A stretch of 64,000 bases of DNA from Meandrina meandrites (GCA_963693305.1 OY855916.1:4161001-4225000); one strand, 5' to 3'; numbered from the stretch's first letter, positions 23,000-33,546 are shown. The notes: generated by a model from the sequence alone, not told the origin. Translations and numbers: made by a program.

Positions 23000-23123
23000 T
23001 TAACGCTCCGATCCGTGAAAGCTAAAATCTTTAGATGGTGGTTATTTTACGCGAGATGCTAATTATTTTAGTTGAAGATTTTTTTTAATTAGCACAAAGT
23101 TGGCCACCGTTTATCAGCTCCTG
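23000..23123. mobile_element. MITE, CAGGAGCTGATAACGGCGG ends, copy 2
   Basis: Loop and right arm ('ccaccgtttatcagctcctg') are present. The left arm is cut at 'ttaacgctcc', so the fold is lost. Confidence 0.65.
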
Positions 23124-23159
23124 CCTCCCCTCACGCTTCTCGCTATAGTTCATGCAAAA

Positions 23160-23600
23160 TCAACTCACGGCAAAATAAGAACAAAACTTACGGCAAAACA
23201 AACTCAACTTGCGGCTCAAAATGAACTTACGCCACAACAAAGAAACTCGCCACAAAACAAACTCAAGTCACGGCAGAACCAAACGAGCTCACGGCACAAC
23301 GAGAATCAATCAAAATAAACTCAACTCACGGCAAAACAAAGTCAAATTCCAGCTAAGCAAAGTGAACTTACGCCACAACAAAGAAACTTACGGAAAAATA
23401 AACTCAACTCACGGCAAAACAAACTCGTCAAACTAATTTGTGGCAGAACAAACTCACAGCAGAACGAAACGAGCTCACGGCACAACAACGAGACTCAAGC
23501 AAAATAAACTTAACTCACGGCAATACAAACTCGCCGCAAAAAAGACTGACACTACAAAAAAACTAACGGCAGTAAAACAAACTTAACTCAAGGCAAAAGA
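23160..23600. repeat. Degenerate minisatellite in repeat copy 4
   Basis: About 440 bp of the same 'aactcacggcaaaac' family as 1,715 and 7,250. The frames at 23,100-23,436 run through it and are not genes. Confidence 0.8.
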
Positions 23601-24830
23601 AAGTCAACATCAGTACGGAAAATGAAAATCAACTGAAGTACAAGTACAACAAAGGAGCTGAATGAAAACGAAATTAGCAGCAAATAATTTACTAGAAGAT
23701 TCGAACAACTGCTGTTGTTTGTAACGTGAAAACTTCTTAAGTTTAATAATTTCCGTTATAAAATTAGGCTCAGCAATTCAGCCGTGGAAGTTTGTTAACT
23801 TACATTTGGGTCTTGTTATTCATTTTAGTGGATTTGATCGATTCAGATCTTAGCTTCGTTTCAATACACTATATAAACTATATAGTCTTGATGATCATGA
23901 TGGCCGCTGCGGTTTGAGCCGTAAACAAGTAAGCCCAAGAACTGAACTGCTAGCTAAGTTGACTTGCGCAAGGAATAACTTACAACAAAAAGCGCAGCAT
24001 CGCGCGGATTTCCACCAAGACCACCATGTAGATGTAGAAACGACGGCATTCTCCTCCTCACCCCCATCCCTACCCCGTTGGGTTGTTTTGGGACTCCCCT
24101 TCCCTTCCCCAGAGTTTGTGCGGTCGGACGGTCGGATGCTCGCTCGGACGCTCGTACACTCACTTGACAACCACATTTTGTCGGCTTGATGGGTTTAAGC
24201 AATAGACTACACTTTCTAGGGGTTTACCGGCGCAATAAAACCCCGCAGGATAATGGGAGAACACGAGGAAAGCTTGTAGATTTGCAAGCTTTTCGAGTGT
24301 TCTCCCAACATCTCAAGGGGATTTATAATTTCTTGTTTAACACCTGGCTTTAGACGTTGTAACCAGGTCTTCTTATTTAGCAGCCAGGCCTTCCCTTGAA
24401 ACTAATTATTTCTCTCTGTTTTCTTTTTTACCCGACCGACTTCACGGGAGTGAGGGCGAGGGGAAACAAAGCCATTTTACTGGGATGGCCTAAGGGGGCA
24501 ATAAGTTAACATATCTCCAGCTCTTATTGACTTTCTTGTATTCAACAGATATTGCTGCCACTGAAAAAGAAAAAAAAAGCTCTGTGTGGGGGCGAGACTG
24601 AGATGGCCTGGCTTTCAAAACAACTACGTTTTTTTATACGAAAGTTTTGTTAAGTAACGTGACGTGACGTCTTGATCCGCAAAGAAAACCAAACGAAATT
24701 TGCTTTGGTTGCAAAAAAGGCTACTGCGTTTACAACAGGGTATGTATGATCTGTTTTTGAAATTCGAAGTGCTCTACATGATCTTAATGTGGAAATCGAT
24801 TGTAACGTAGACACCTCGTTTCACTTTCAG

Positions 24831-24889
24831 TCCAACTTTACAAGGAGAGTAGAAGAGTTACTTTTGAATTATTTGCTGCTGCTGCTAAG
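24831..24889 (+). other. Exon-like block 2 of cassette, copy 5a
   Basis: Acceptor 'tttcactttcag', donor CTAAG|GTGAGAG, apparently identical to copy 4a. The upstream block ends at 24,738/24,739 ('acaacagg|gtatgt'). Confidence 0.45.
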
Positions 24890-25325
24890 GTGAGAGAGCA
24901 TACGACGAATTTTTGTTCCGTTGTGTAAAGTTTGGTTAACAGTATTGAATTTACAACATGTTTTATCATTAGTCATATGCTTACCGTAGTCTCACGGTAG
25001 TTAGAGCTGGCAAAATTTGTACGGAACACTTTGATATTCTTAGAATGATGATACGGAACTGTTTTTCGGGCAATATTTACTGCAGAATTTCCAAAATTGT
25101 GCTATAAATTTGTATCGATTCTTCTTATTTTTTTTAACAATTTCTCAATGGATTTAAAACACAAAACTGCATTAAGACGAAAGAAAAATGAAATGTCCAA
25201 AGGCAGTTTATTATGCGATACTGCTAAGAACATTATAAAGTGAAAAAGAGTTTTGAAATAACCATGTCAATAATTTAATTATTTTGGAAATCTATTGCAA
25301 CTTAGACACCTTGTCTCACTTTCAG

Positions 25326-25387
25326 CCCAACTATACTAGAGGAAAAGAAGAGTTATTTTAATTATTTGCTGCTGCTGCTGCTCGAAG
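25326..25387 (+). other. Exon-like block 2 of cassette, copy 5b
   Basis: Acceptor 'tctcactttcag', donor CGAAG|GTGAAAG. One extra CTG and a lost base relative to 3b shift the frame, so a conserved protein product is unlikely for this copy. Confidence 0.4.
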
Positions 25388-26267
25388 GTGAAAGACGAAT
25401 TTCTACTTCGTTGAATAAAGTTTAGCAAAGAGAATTGAATTCACAGCATTTTTTGTCATATAAGTCATATGCCCACCATACTCTCAGGGTAGTCAAAGCT
25501 GGCAAAATTTTCACGGAACACTTTGATATTCTTAGAATGATGATAGGGAACTGCGGCTTTTGTCGCATAAAATACTGCAGAATTGCCGATTCTTTTTAAT
25601 TTCTCGATGGATTTGAAACACAAAACTGCAGTAAAAGCAATTTATACGATTGCGCTAAAAAAAATTATATAGTCTAGAAGAAGTTTGAAAAAGCGTGTTC
25701 TTGAATAATTAATTGGTTTCAAAATGTCATATATTTACATTTGAAAAGAACTTTGACCAAACTTCTAGGACAGATGTCTGATGTATTTCGGCTGAGAGGT
25801 CCCGTTTTAAAACGCGTTTTTGAAAAGGAAAACATTAAAACTTGTATGTAAAAGTTAAAAGATCGGAGATTTACATCAAATGTTAACAATCAATACAGAT
25901 GGACGATTTCAAGCCGAAATATTGGGAAATCAAACAACAGCTGCAACTTGCAAAAAATCTGTCGATTTGTTTTGCATTATTTTCAAGCTAGAGCTAGAAC
26001 ACGATATTTCAAAGGTTCTGCCAAGTTTCAGAGTGTTTTTTTCGTACGGTTTAAAAAAATTCGGACGGAAATTAAAGGATATTTTCTCTCTAAGTTGTCG
26101 TTGCTTTGCAAACCTGCATTCTGTGTTGTTGGACGAGCGTTGTTATTTTCAAATGCGCCACGATTTCGTGCCGCTTGAAATGGCTTTACTTTTGAATGTA
26201 CAATCCCAAAGCTTTTCTCGGTGTCTGTAGCATTGAGCGACTAGGAGTATTTGTTTGGGTGGATTGT

Positions 26268-26375
26268 TATGCCATCGTGGGGCTACCCCCAGCATTGTAC
26301 CCATTTATTTTGGAAAGAGGCACCATGAGAGTAAAGTGTCTTGCCCAAGAACACAACGCGGGGAACACCTAGCCA
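26268..26375 (-). mobile_element. SINE body fragment
   Basis: Minus-strand 'ttcttgggcaagacactt' then 'tactctcatggtgcctct', as at 13,128. Confidence 0.6.
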
Positions 26376-27427
26376 TGAATAAATTCATAGACTAAGGCAA
26401 AAGTTAGCTTGTCCTATATCTTTTAAAACGCTTATATCCCGGCTGTTTTGGGCGCGATTGAGCTCAAATTTTTCAGAGACGTACAGGAATCATGGAAGGT
26501 TACGAAAACACGAGTGCCAAAGGGGAGATGTAATTCTGATAATTACATTCCACGCTTTAATGTAGTGAACAGAATAAAAAAAATGCATTTTTAAAAAAGA
26601 ACTGACGTTCGTTTATGAATTTCGATGGGTTTAACTATTGTAGGAAATGATGTACCTCAAATTTTGTTATCATAAGCCATTGAAAAGAAAAAAAAAAAGG
26701 GAAATGAGAAGTCAGACTAAGAATCAAAGAGCACTATGTGCCACGACTGTTTTTTTTTATGAGTCACTGCACTCGGAAAATGAATTGATAAAACACGAGG
26801 ATTTATCAAACCGCAACGCAGTCTAGCTAGACTTTCTAAAAGTCGTTCGCTTCTCGTTTCCGGTTTAACAGTAATCCCCCGCGCGACCGACTTCAATCAC
26901 TTGCAGCGCGCAAAATAATAATAATCAGAAACAGCGTTGTCAAAGACCACGTCAATCAAACCAGATTCTTGGCAGATCGATCACGCGCGTGAGATCCCTT
27001 TCGAACTTGTCGTCTCGTAAGTGAGTTTGGGTTCTGTCGCGTATGGTTTGCGAAAGGTAAACTGCAGAAATATTCACAAATATCGCCTGCGTCGCAGACA
27101 GTGCAATCTATGCAGTGGCTTCCAAAAGCTTGTTCTGGCGTCCCGCAGGATTGTGGTTAGACAAATTATTGCGGAAGATCTATTTCGATCGAGAATACAA
27201 AAGGGGTCGACAGATGGTTGACAGACCTATCGCGACTCCCGTAGTTTCGGGTCTTTAGCGAAACATTTGTCGAATTACTACTCTGAAAATTTGATCTTCC
27301 GACCAATTTTTCTTCGCATCTTTATGTTAAGGACATATGCATGTATATACAGTCCGTTTAAGAGAGAAATGAATTGTTTTTCGTGTGTAATTCAAGCGTT
27401 TTGAATTTAGTTTTGGAATCGGAGAAG

Positions 27428-27587
27428 CAGGAGCTAATAACGGCGGTGAACTTTGTACTAACGCTCCGTAAAAACTAAAATCTTTAGATGGTGGTTATCG
27501 TACGTGTGATGCTAATTATCTTAGTTAAAGATTTTAGCTTTTACATAGCATTAGTACAAAGTTCGCCGCCGTGTATCAGCTCCTGCC
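27428..27587. mobile_element. MITE, CAGGAGCTGATAACGGCGG ends, copy 3
   Basis: Full-length 160-bp copy with both arms; a few substitutions (gagctaataacgg, ccgtgtatcagctc) separate it from copy 1. Confidence 0.75.
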
Positions 27588-27654
27588 CCCGCCCTCCATC
27601 TGCTATTCACTATAATTCATGCTAATAGGAACGTTTCGGTGTTCCCACACATCT

Positions 27655-27728
27655 GAGTCCCGACGGGAATCGAACCCGTGACCTCCCAAACATCGGGCGG
27701 GCGCTCTATCCACTGAGCTACGAGAACT
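27655..27728 (-). mobile_element. tRNA-derived SINE head (minus strand)
   Basis: The minus strand reads AGTTCTCGTAGCTCAGTGG then ATAGAGC (A box and D arm) and, further on, GGGTTCGATTCCC (B box). The D stem GCTC/GAGC and the T stem pair. The anticodon stem is imperfect (CCCGC against TTGGG), the acceptor stem has mismatches, and no CCA is encoded, so I treat it as a SINE head, not a working tRNA gene. Its body would continue to lower coordinates ('agatgtgtgggaacaccg'). Confidence 0.65.
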
Positions 27729-27788
27729 TATGGTAAGCAACTAGGTTAATATGTGACGCGCGTCCCTCATATGAACCTTGCTCACCAA

Positions 27789-27890
27789 GAGTTCTCCTAG
27801 CTCAGTGGATAGAGAGCCCGCCCGGTGTTTGGGAGGTCATTGGTTCGACACAGATTTTTCTTTTGTCCCACACGAGGACATATTGAGTAC
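27789..27890 (+). mobile_element. tRNA-derived SINE head (plus strand)
   Basis: AGTTCTCCTAGCTCAGTGG, GGTTCGACACAG and a body starting 'atttttcttttgtcccacac'. It has the same tRNA-related head as 27,655-27,728 in the opposite orientation, 60 bp away. The B box has lost its last bases (GGTTCGACA). Confidence 0.6.
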
Positions 27891-28300
27891 TTTATCTTTC
27901 ATATTTCAATACTGAGCCTAAAATTTACCATCTTTCCTTATTTATCACAACACCATTATTATATCATTACCACTGATCGGCCGCATTACATTCTGCACTT
28001 CCGGGTTTGAATCTCTCCCAGTTTCTCTTCCACTAGCCCTGAAACAATGGAATGCACTGTTTCTTGAATTCAAGATGGCGCGTGTGCGCTTGCTTCTTTG
28101 CTTCTACTTTGCTGGTCAAACCGTTTACGTAATACATAGGACAGTTTATTAACGTGGAATATACTAAGCTATACGACTAGTTGTGTTAGATAAAAATAAA
28201 TTAAAATGCAAATATGCATGCATAATACTAACTACTGTAATAGTTATATTATTACCTATGATATAAATTACAGATAACAGTGTCTCTTACTTTCTCTTAC

Positions 28301-28431
28301 TAGGTCAGCATTTGGCTTATGGATGACCTCTTCTGGACGGTGCTTGTACCTGCTCTCATCACTACAGCTATAATATTGTTTACAGCTTTGGAAGGTTTGC
28401 TTGAAGTCGATGCCATCTATGCTCCTTACAC
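28301..28431 (-). CDS. Orphan internal exon, unknown product
   Basis: On the minus strand, 'aattatctttcag' precedes 28,431 and CTA|GTAAGAG follows 28,301 (a second donor AAA|GTAAGA is at 28,290). The exon enters with two bases completing a codon and reads VRSIDGIDFKQTFQSCKQ and onward with 'CSDESRYKHRPEEV'. The peptide is charged with two Cys and has protein-like composition. I do not recognise the family. Partner exons were not found within a few kb, so it may be a stray exon of a longer gene or a pseudogene piece. Confidence 0.35.
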
Positions 28432-28645
28432 CTGAAAGATAATTTTGCAAAAATTCAGAATCTTTGCATCTATACGTTCCAAATTTCGGCACAATTTACG
28501 TTCAATGATCCTGGAGACTGAACTAATTTTACATGTTTAGGGGAATATAACAGCATTTTCAAAAGCACTGGAACAATAAAATACTCACGTTTTGTTTAGA
28601 ACGTCAAGTCCGGCTGAACCACGTTTTCGACGCGACGTGATGCCA

Positions 28646-29174
28646 CATTCTCGTCACCAGAGGCCGCGATTGTTCTGGTCTGCGCCAGGGATCGATTCCT
28701 GGCTTCGACCAGAAGTATCCCCGGAGGGGGGGGGGGGGGTACTTGGACCAATCTTTGTTGGGTATGTGCCGCTGGTCTCTCAGAACCCCTACCCCATTAT
28801 AGTCATATTCTATGGCCAATTATAGACCCCATCTTAGTCACTTTTGGGTAAATGTAATTTTCACGACCCCAACTTAGTCACTTAATGGGAGCCGTTTGTC
28901 AAATATTAAACAACAGCAATGAATACGGTAACATTTTTTTTTCAGCGAATCTTTCCGTTTATAAATCACAACTTGCCAGATTTTTCTTACTCTCGAAATC
29001 CCGCAAAAGTGTGACCCCATTCTAGTCACCCTATAAAAAATGCTTGAAAAAGCGGCCCCATTATAGTCAGTCCTGTCGTGAAAATGCGACCCCATCCAGC
29101 GGCACATCCCCATTAGCCCATTTATAGGAAGTGTCCCCCCCGGGGAAGTATCGCGGCCTCTGGGGACGAGAAAG
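28646..29174. mobile_element. 529-bp MITE with internal 'ACCCCAT..TAGTCA' repeats
   Basis: Inverted ends of about 24 bp (CATTCTCGTCACCAGAGGCC against CTTTCTCGTCCCCAGAGGCC, read inward) and the direct repeat cgtgatgcca on both sides (28,636-28,645 and 29,175-29,184), a candidate 9-10 bp target duplication as in Mutator-like elements. Inside, the word 'accccattatagtca' or close variants occurs about five times. A G run (28,728-28,739) and a C run sit near the ends. Frames at 28,592-28,825 and 28,874-29,194 run through it and are not genes. Confidence 0.65.
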
Positions 29175-29184
29175 CGTGATGCCA

Positions 29185-30481
29185 TTAAGAACAACGGCTA
29201 AAGCATACGCAAAATGCTTTTTCTGTGACATTTTACTTCTGGCCGCGTCTTAGATAAAAGAGCCGTCGCGTCCCGAATCGTAAATTCCCAATTATACAAT
29301 CTGAGTACACTGCAAGCGATTCACGACTTCAAGAACTTTGAAATAGAACTTTAAGCAATAAGAATTTAGTAGTACGTAAGTGTACGGGTGCAGTTCAATA
29401 ATATAGAAATCACAAATAAGCCGTACATAAATAAAGCTTAAAGTCGTCCATAAAATCTCTCATAAGCTGAAGTCGTTCGGAAATGCAGTCAGCGAGAAGC
29501 CTGTTCAAGGCAAGTCAATCGCTTTTCTTCAAACAGCAGATTGCAGAAATTAAGTTGTTGAGCTCCAGTTTACCTTTGCAAATGGAAACGCTCCAAGTTG
29601 TTTGCCTCTTGGTATTTTTTGGTACGTTTTGAAAGTCTGAAGAACTCTTGTTATGAATGGAGTGACCAAGGTGACGTGGAATATTTCTCACCGCACTAAC
29701 TAACGTTCCTTCCCCATGCTGCTTAAAAAAAATGGAAAAATCGCAAGAATTTTCGGCTGAAAACTGAATGCGTCTAACAACATAACGTTGTTGAACAACG
29801 TATTTACTATTGAATGGTATTAAATGGTAGAATTGTAGAATGTATCAGATTCCCATATTTTTTAGATGGACTATCTAAAAACTCAAACAATGGCAAGCAT
29901 TGCAACCATAGCGGTGTTCAACAGCATATTCACCGTTCAACTCTATTAAAAGGAACAATCGTTCAATGTACAATATGCACTTTCTATAACTCCGAAAAAA
30001 AGTCATCAATGCTCTACCGTATGACTTGAATAAATGTGACTACACACAATTGTTCCTGAATCGCTTACGTAATCACAAGCCATCAATCGTGCACAATCGT
30101 AGACTGCATGCGCGGATTCTGAGAGAGAATGTGCTGCCTCGCTATCGCTCACCAGCAATAAAGACCATTGCATCATTGAAGGAATGTGTCGACTTGGCAA
30201 CACCCTCTTTGGCCGCATGATAGATGCGATCATGTTTCTTTAAAATGATTTCACAGGAGCGACAGTCATCGGTTTTCCGAATATTTTTTCTATTTTTAGA
30301 GTTAAATGTATTCATTTCCGGTGTCGTTGATGCGAGTTTAGAAGTCTGAATGACAATTAAATATTTGCATGTCCTAATTTGATATTCCAGCGAGTTTCAA
30401 AAAACTATCCGCGAACTGATCGGACTCAAATAAGCCCAGATTATAGTTCAAAGGCTGTTCTTTCGAGAGCCGGAAGCTCAA
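29185..30481. other. Partial, rearranged pieces of the tandem unit
   Basis: No gene called. 29,470-29,625 matches the 3' part of the minus-strand exon region at 30,683-30,730. A deletion joint at 29,624 then leads to sequence matching 30,991-31,100. Sequence 29,860-30,360 matches 31,360-31,500 and 45,400-45,690 (landmarks 'agcggtgttcaacagcatat', 'gcgatcatgtttctttt'). This is a shortened, older copy of the unit that starts properly at 30,482. Confidence 0.55.
29582..29621 (+). other. Possible signal-peptide exon (competing reading)
   Basis: Plus strand: ATG in fair context, METLQVVCLLVFF, then G|GTACGT, a usable donor in phase 1, the same phase as the coiled-coil exons downstream. The same bases on the minus strand are the tail of the first-exon family called at 30,683-30,800. 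That family has better protein support, so the hydrophobic reading may be chance. Confidence 0.2.
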
Positions 30482-30682
30482 CGAACAAGTGTGGCAAAAA
30501 CCTAAACATCGATCTCAAAAGATTAAATACTCGATCATTCTTAAAGTCGTTCATATGCTGAAGTCGTTAGTAACTAGCTACAGTCAGCGAGAAACCTTTT
30601 CAAAGTAAGTCAATCGCTTTTCTTAAAATAGCATATTGCAGAAAAACGCACACAAAAATTAAGTTGTTGAGCTCCAGTTTAC

Positions 30683-30800
30683 CTTTGAAAATGGAAACGC
30701 TCCAAGTTGTTTGCCTCTTGGTATTTTTTGGTATCCAATCGTTGATGATTTCAGGAATATCTTCTTCTTCCACTTCTGCCAACCTTGAAGCTGAAGCCAT
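30683..30800 (-). CDS. First exon, QRICH1/ZMYM/Crypton-like N-terminus, copy 1
   Basis: Minus strand from ATG at 30,800 (AAAATGG context) to a donor AAAG|GTAAAC, 39 codons plus one base (phase 1). It starts MASASRLAEVEEEDIPEIIN and continues with 'PKNTKRQTTWSVSIFK'. An acidic start, then 'NTK+xT' and an aromatic-hydrophobic pair resembles the N-terminal helix domain ahead of the recombinase-like domain in QRICH1/ZMYM and Crypton-derived proteins; this match is from memory. No downstream exon (lower coordinates) was found. The promoter lies at 30,862-30,908. Confidence 0.4.
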
Positions 30801-30861
30801 TTTCAATACTACACGAATTTGATGTGTTTATTGTCAATACTGCTACAATGTCGGAGTTTGA

Positions 30862-30908
30862 TGACGTCAGGTAATTAAAGAAGAATCACGTGATTGATTT
30901 TAGCCAAT
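30862..30908 (-). promoter_or_regulatory. CRE + E-box + CCAAT promoter, copy 1
   Basis: TGACGTCA (30,862-30,869), CACGTG (30,887-30,892) and CCAAT (30,904-30,908), followed by a GCGCGCGC run. They lie 62-108 bp upstream of the minus-strand ATG at 30,800. No TATA box. These sites suit CREB/ATF, USF/MYC-type and NF-Y factors and could also fire to the right. The block recurs at 33,547 and 42,965. Confidence 0.45.
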
Positions 30909-32246
30909 TGCGCGCGCGGATTTTGGTCATTGAACGAATATTGTTTATTAAATCATGCATTGTGTGTAATATTCACCCGGGGGCATTGAATGACGTTTTG
31001 GGATTCCTCAAGGAGTCATGTTATGAATGGCGTGACCAACGCGATGTGGAGTATTTTTGACCGCACGCTAGGAACTAAAGTTCCTTCCCCAGAGGGCTTG
31101 AAAAAATGGAAAATCACAAGAAATTTCGCTTGATAAATGCGTCTAACAATATAACAGTGTTATACAACGCATTCACCACTGAATTTAAATGGTAGAAAAT
31201 GGTAGAATTGTAAAATGTATCAGATAAGCATATTTTTAGATGGACTATCTAAAATATCAAATAATGGCAAGCATTAGATAAACGTTCCACGTCACGATAT
31301 GTGGACCTTTCGCTGCTACTTTTGGTGTACTTTTGTCGGGCTGTTCGAAAATGGAGCGAAACCATAGCGGTGTTCAACAGCATATTCACCGTTCAACTTT
31401 ATTTAAAAGAACAATCGTACAATGTACCAGATGCTATATCTTCCAGAAAATCAAGCAACGTTCTACCGTATGAGGTAAATTAACGTGACTACACAAAATC
31501 GTACCTGAATATATATGACTAACATAATCATAAATCATCAATCATACACAATCGTAGACCGCATACACGGATTCTAACATCCAAAATTTGAATCCACTCC
31601 GCTTATCCAATACGAACAACCAACACACACAAGAAACCCAGAATAGCCTGCTGCCTCAAATCGCTTGCCAACAATAATTGCCATTGCGTCCCTCATAGAA
31701 TGTGCGGACTTGGCAACATTCTCTTTGCCATCATGACATATGCGATCATGTTTCTTTTGAAATCATTTTTCACATGAGCTACAGTCGTCGATTCTCCGAA
31801 TATTTTTTCTATTTTAAGAGTTAAAGGTCCTTTGTCACGATAATACGCATGTGCGGACTTGATTGACACGGAAGTTTTTTGACCAACAGAAATCGTAATA
31901 CTCAGAACTAGTATGAAGATAAGTTCTCGACTATATTCACATAAAAACGCAAAGTATGTCATTTAAATCATTCACAAATGGCCAAATCCTTCTTTAGTAC
32001 CGTTATTGTAAACTTTTACAAGCCTCACAAGGTCGATCGGGATTTTCTCCATAGAACTCAACTTTGAAAAGTGTTCCGTCGGATCAGAAATCAAATTGCC
32101 GTACATGCGCAGAAGTGTGTCAAGGGCCCTTAAATGGATTACTTTCCTGTGTCATTGATGCGAGTTTAGAAAATCTGAATGACAAATAAATATTTACAAG
32201 GCAATCAGGAACGTGTTTATGTCTAAATGTAAATTTCAATCTTCAG

Positions 32247-32318
32247 GACGCAGCTACTCACTAGAGCAGACGAAATGGGAAGCGGAGCTGAGGAGAAGTA
32301 AATGGGATCCGATGAGAG
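32247..32318 (+). CDS. Coiled-coil exon, unit 1
   Basis: Acceptor 'atttcaatcttcag' before 32,247, donor GAGAG|GTAAAT after 32,318, entering and leaving in phase 1. Reads RSYSLEQTKWEAELRRSKWD with leucines and charged residues at heptad spacing. The start motif 'LEQT+' equals the start of the long heptad exon at 45,735, so this is the short, diverged version of that exon. 75-nt versions are at 41,677 and 44,305. A read-through frame to 32,503 runs into LINE-tail sequence, so a splice at 32,318 is preferred. Confidence 0.5.
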
Positions 32319-32329
32319 GTAAATTGAAA

Positions 32330-32525
32330 CAGGTCAAAAGTAAAAGAAAAAGGATAGGCGAGACATCTTATATTGTTAAGTATTTATACAGCTCATTTGT
32401 AGCGAATTTTAATGGCTTTTTTTATTGTACTTTTAGTAGTCTTTTACATAAGTTTTTACATTATTGTAAAGTACCTAGAGCAGGAATGCATAGGTCTATA
32501 TAAATATTTGTTTATTATTATTTTA
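32330..32525 (+). mobile_element. LINE-type 3' tail in unit 1
   Basis: AT-rich stretch ending 'gtaaagtacctagagcagg' and 'ggtctatataaatatttg' plus an ATT-rich run, the 3' end style of common invertebrate LINEs/SINEs. Copies at 41,763-41,957 and 44,391-44,585. It lies in the intron after the coiled-coil exon. Confidence 0.4.
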
Positions 32526-33367
32526 CTGACGGCCGCAGTAGAAGAGATCAAGGATGAATTTTAGTCGGAGAAAAGGCTAACAGAAGATAAACTGGCAGAG
32601 TTCTCGCAGGCTTATTGGTCAAGAACTAGAATATAATTCTTCACAGTGACCTAACTTGATATGCGCGTGCGATTCACATTGATTAGTTTGTTAACAAATT
32701 ACCTGCAAAATTATAACTAGATGTCTTTTCAACTCATTAGAAGAGAGTTACTATTTACATGTACTGTTGCAAATCGTGAGTCTGATCGAATAACGTTTAC
32801 GAAAAATTTTCATTACAAACTTGGTATAAGTTCTGGCAAAATAACGTCTCTGTGACGTCAAAGTTAAAACATAGGTAGGCAACACGTGCAAGAGTTATTT
32901 TCGTTTTTTTGTGGGGGGGAGGGGGGCGCAGTTGGCAGCAAAACAATGTTGTTAGGCTGTTGGATATCGGGTTTTAGGTGGTAAGAAAAAATTCACTTCT
33001 TTTTGACAGTATTGGCCGAACTGCATACGTAATTTAACCCTGGTTAGTAACGTCTGCGAAGCAGCGCCACAATCCTTGATATGAACCCCAAACGGACTCA
33101 ATGAATTACCGGAAGTGCGTTTCGAATTTCCCTTTAACCTGGTAGGCTATTACAAATGTCGCACAGCGAACAAGTGTGGCAAAAACCTAAACATCGAGCT
33201 CAAAAGATTAAATGCTCGATCATTCTCAAAATCGTTCATACGCTGAAGTCGTTAGTAACTAGCTACAGTCAGCGAGAAACCTTTTCAAAGCAAGTCAATC
33301 GCTTTTCTTAAAATAGCATATTACAGAAAAACGCACACAAAAATTTAGTTGTTGAGCTTCGGTTTAC

Positions 33368-33485
33368 CTTTGAAAATGGAAACGTTCCAAGTTGTTTGCC
33401 ACTTGGTATTTTTTGGTATCCAATCGTTGATGATTTCAGGAATATCTTCTTCTTCCACTTCTGCCAACCTTGAAGCTGAAGCCAT
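33368..33485 (-). CDS. First exon, QRICH1/ZMYM/Crypton-like N-terminus, copy 2
   Basis: 118 nt as in copy 1, with the same ATG context and AAAG|GTAAAC donor and phase 1. Two substitutions change NTKRQ to NTKWQ and WSV to WNV. The frame is intact. No following exon was seen. Confidence 0.35.
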
Positions 33486-33546
33486 TTTTAATACTACACG
33501 AATTTGATGTGTTTATTGTCAATACTGCTACAATGTCGGAGTTTGA

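Larger units (their letters stand above)
20000..23920. repeat. Complex repeat unit, copy 4
   Basis: GC-rich head (20,090-20,230), hairpins ('ggggtttaccggcgcaataa' and the 'gagaacacgaggaaagcttg' palindrome, 20,240-20,340), CRE-like site, two cassettes (20,883 and 21,371), SINE piece, MITE copy 2, minisatellite and tail. It lies about 3.9 kb from copy 5 and resembles it more closely than copies 1-3. The minus-strand frame at 20,024-20,233 covers the head and is not kept in the other copies. Confidence 0.75.
23921..27427. repeat. Complex repeat unit, copy 5
   Basis: Starts at 'gccgtaaacaagtaagccc', with the GC-rich head (24,040-24,190), the same hairpins (24,215-24,310), cassettes (24,831 and 25,326), the SINE piece (26,268) and the outer-element left end (27,210-27,420), then MITE copy 3. 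It lacks the minisatellite, which in copy 4 follows the MITE. Confidence 0.75.
30482..33168. repeat. Tandem exon-bearing unit 1
   Basis: About 2.69 kb, from 'gaacaagtgtggcaaaaacc' to the next occurrence at 33,169. Contents: minus-strand first exon and promoter, spacer, a segment shared by all units ('agcggtgttcaacagcatat' to 'gagtttagaaaatctgaatg'), the plus-strand coiled-coil exon (32,247-32,318), a LINE-type tail and about 0.6 kb of spacer. Units 1, 2 and 3 are very similar by eye. The 89-codon minus frame at 31,693-31,962 recurs only because of this; I see no domain in it. Confidence 0.8.

Noticed and set aside
27655..27852. Two functional tRNA genes
   Set aside because: A and B boxes are present, but anticodon and acceptor stems do not pair properly and SINE-like bodies follow.
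31693..31962. 89-codon minus-strand frame with a hydrophobic start, repeated at 41,123-41,392
   Set aside because: It looks like a signal-peptide protein, but the third unit (43,754-44,021) has changes that break it, and units are near-identical overall, so conservation is uninformative.
32319..32503. Extension of the coiled-coil exon to a 96-codon protein
   Set aside because: After 32,318 the frame runs through an AT-rich LINE-type tail; a good GTAAAT donor in phase 1 ends the coding part.
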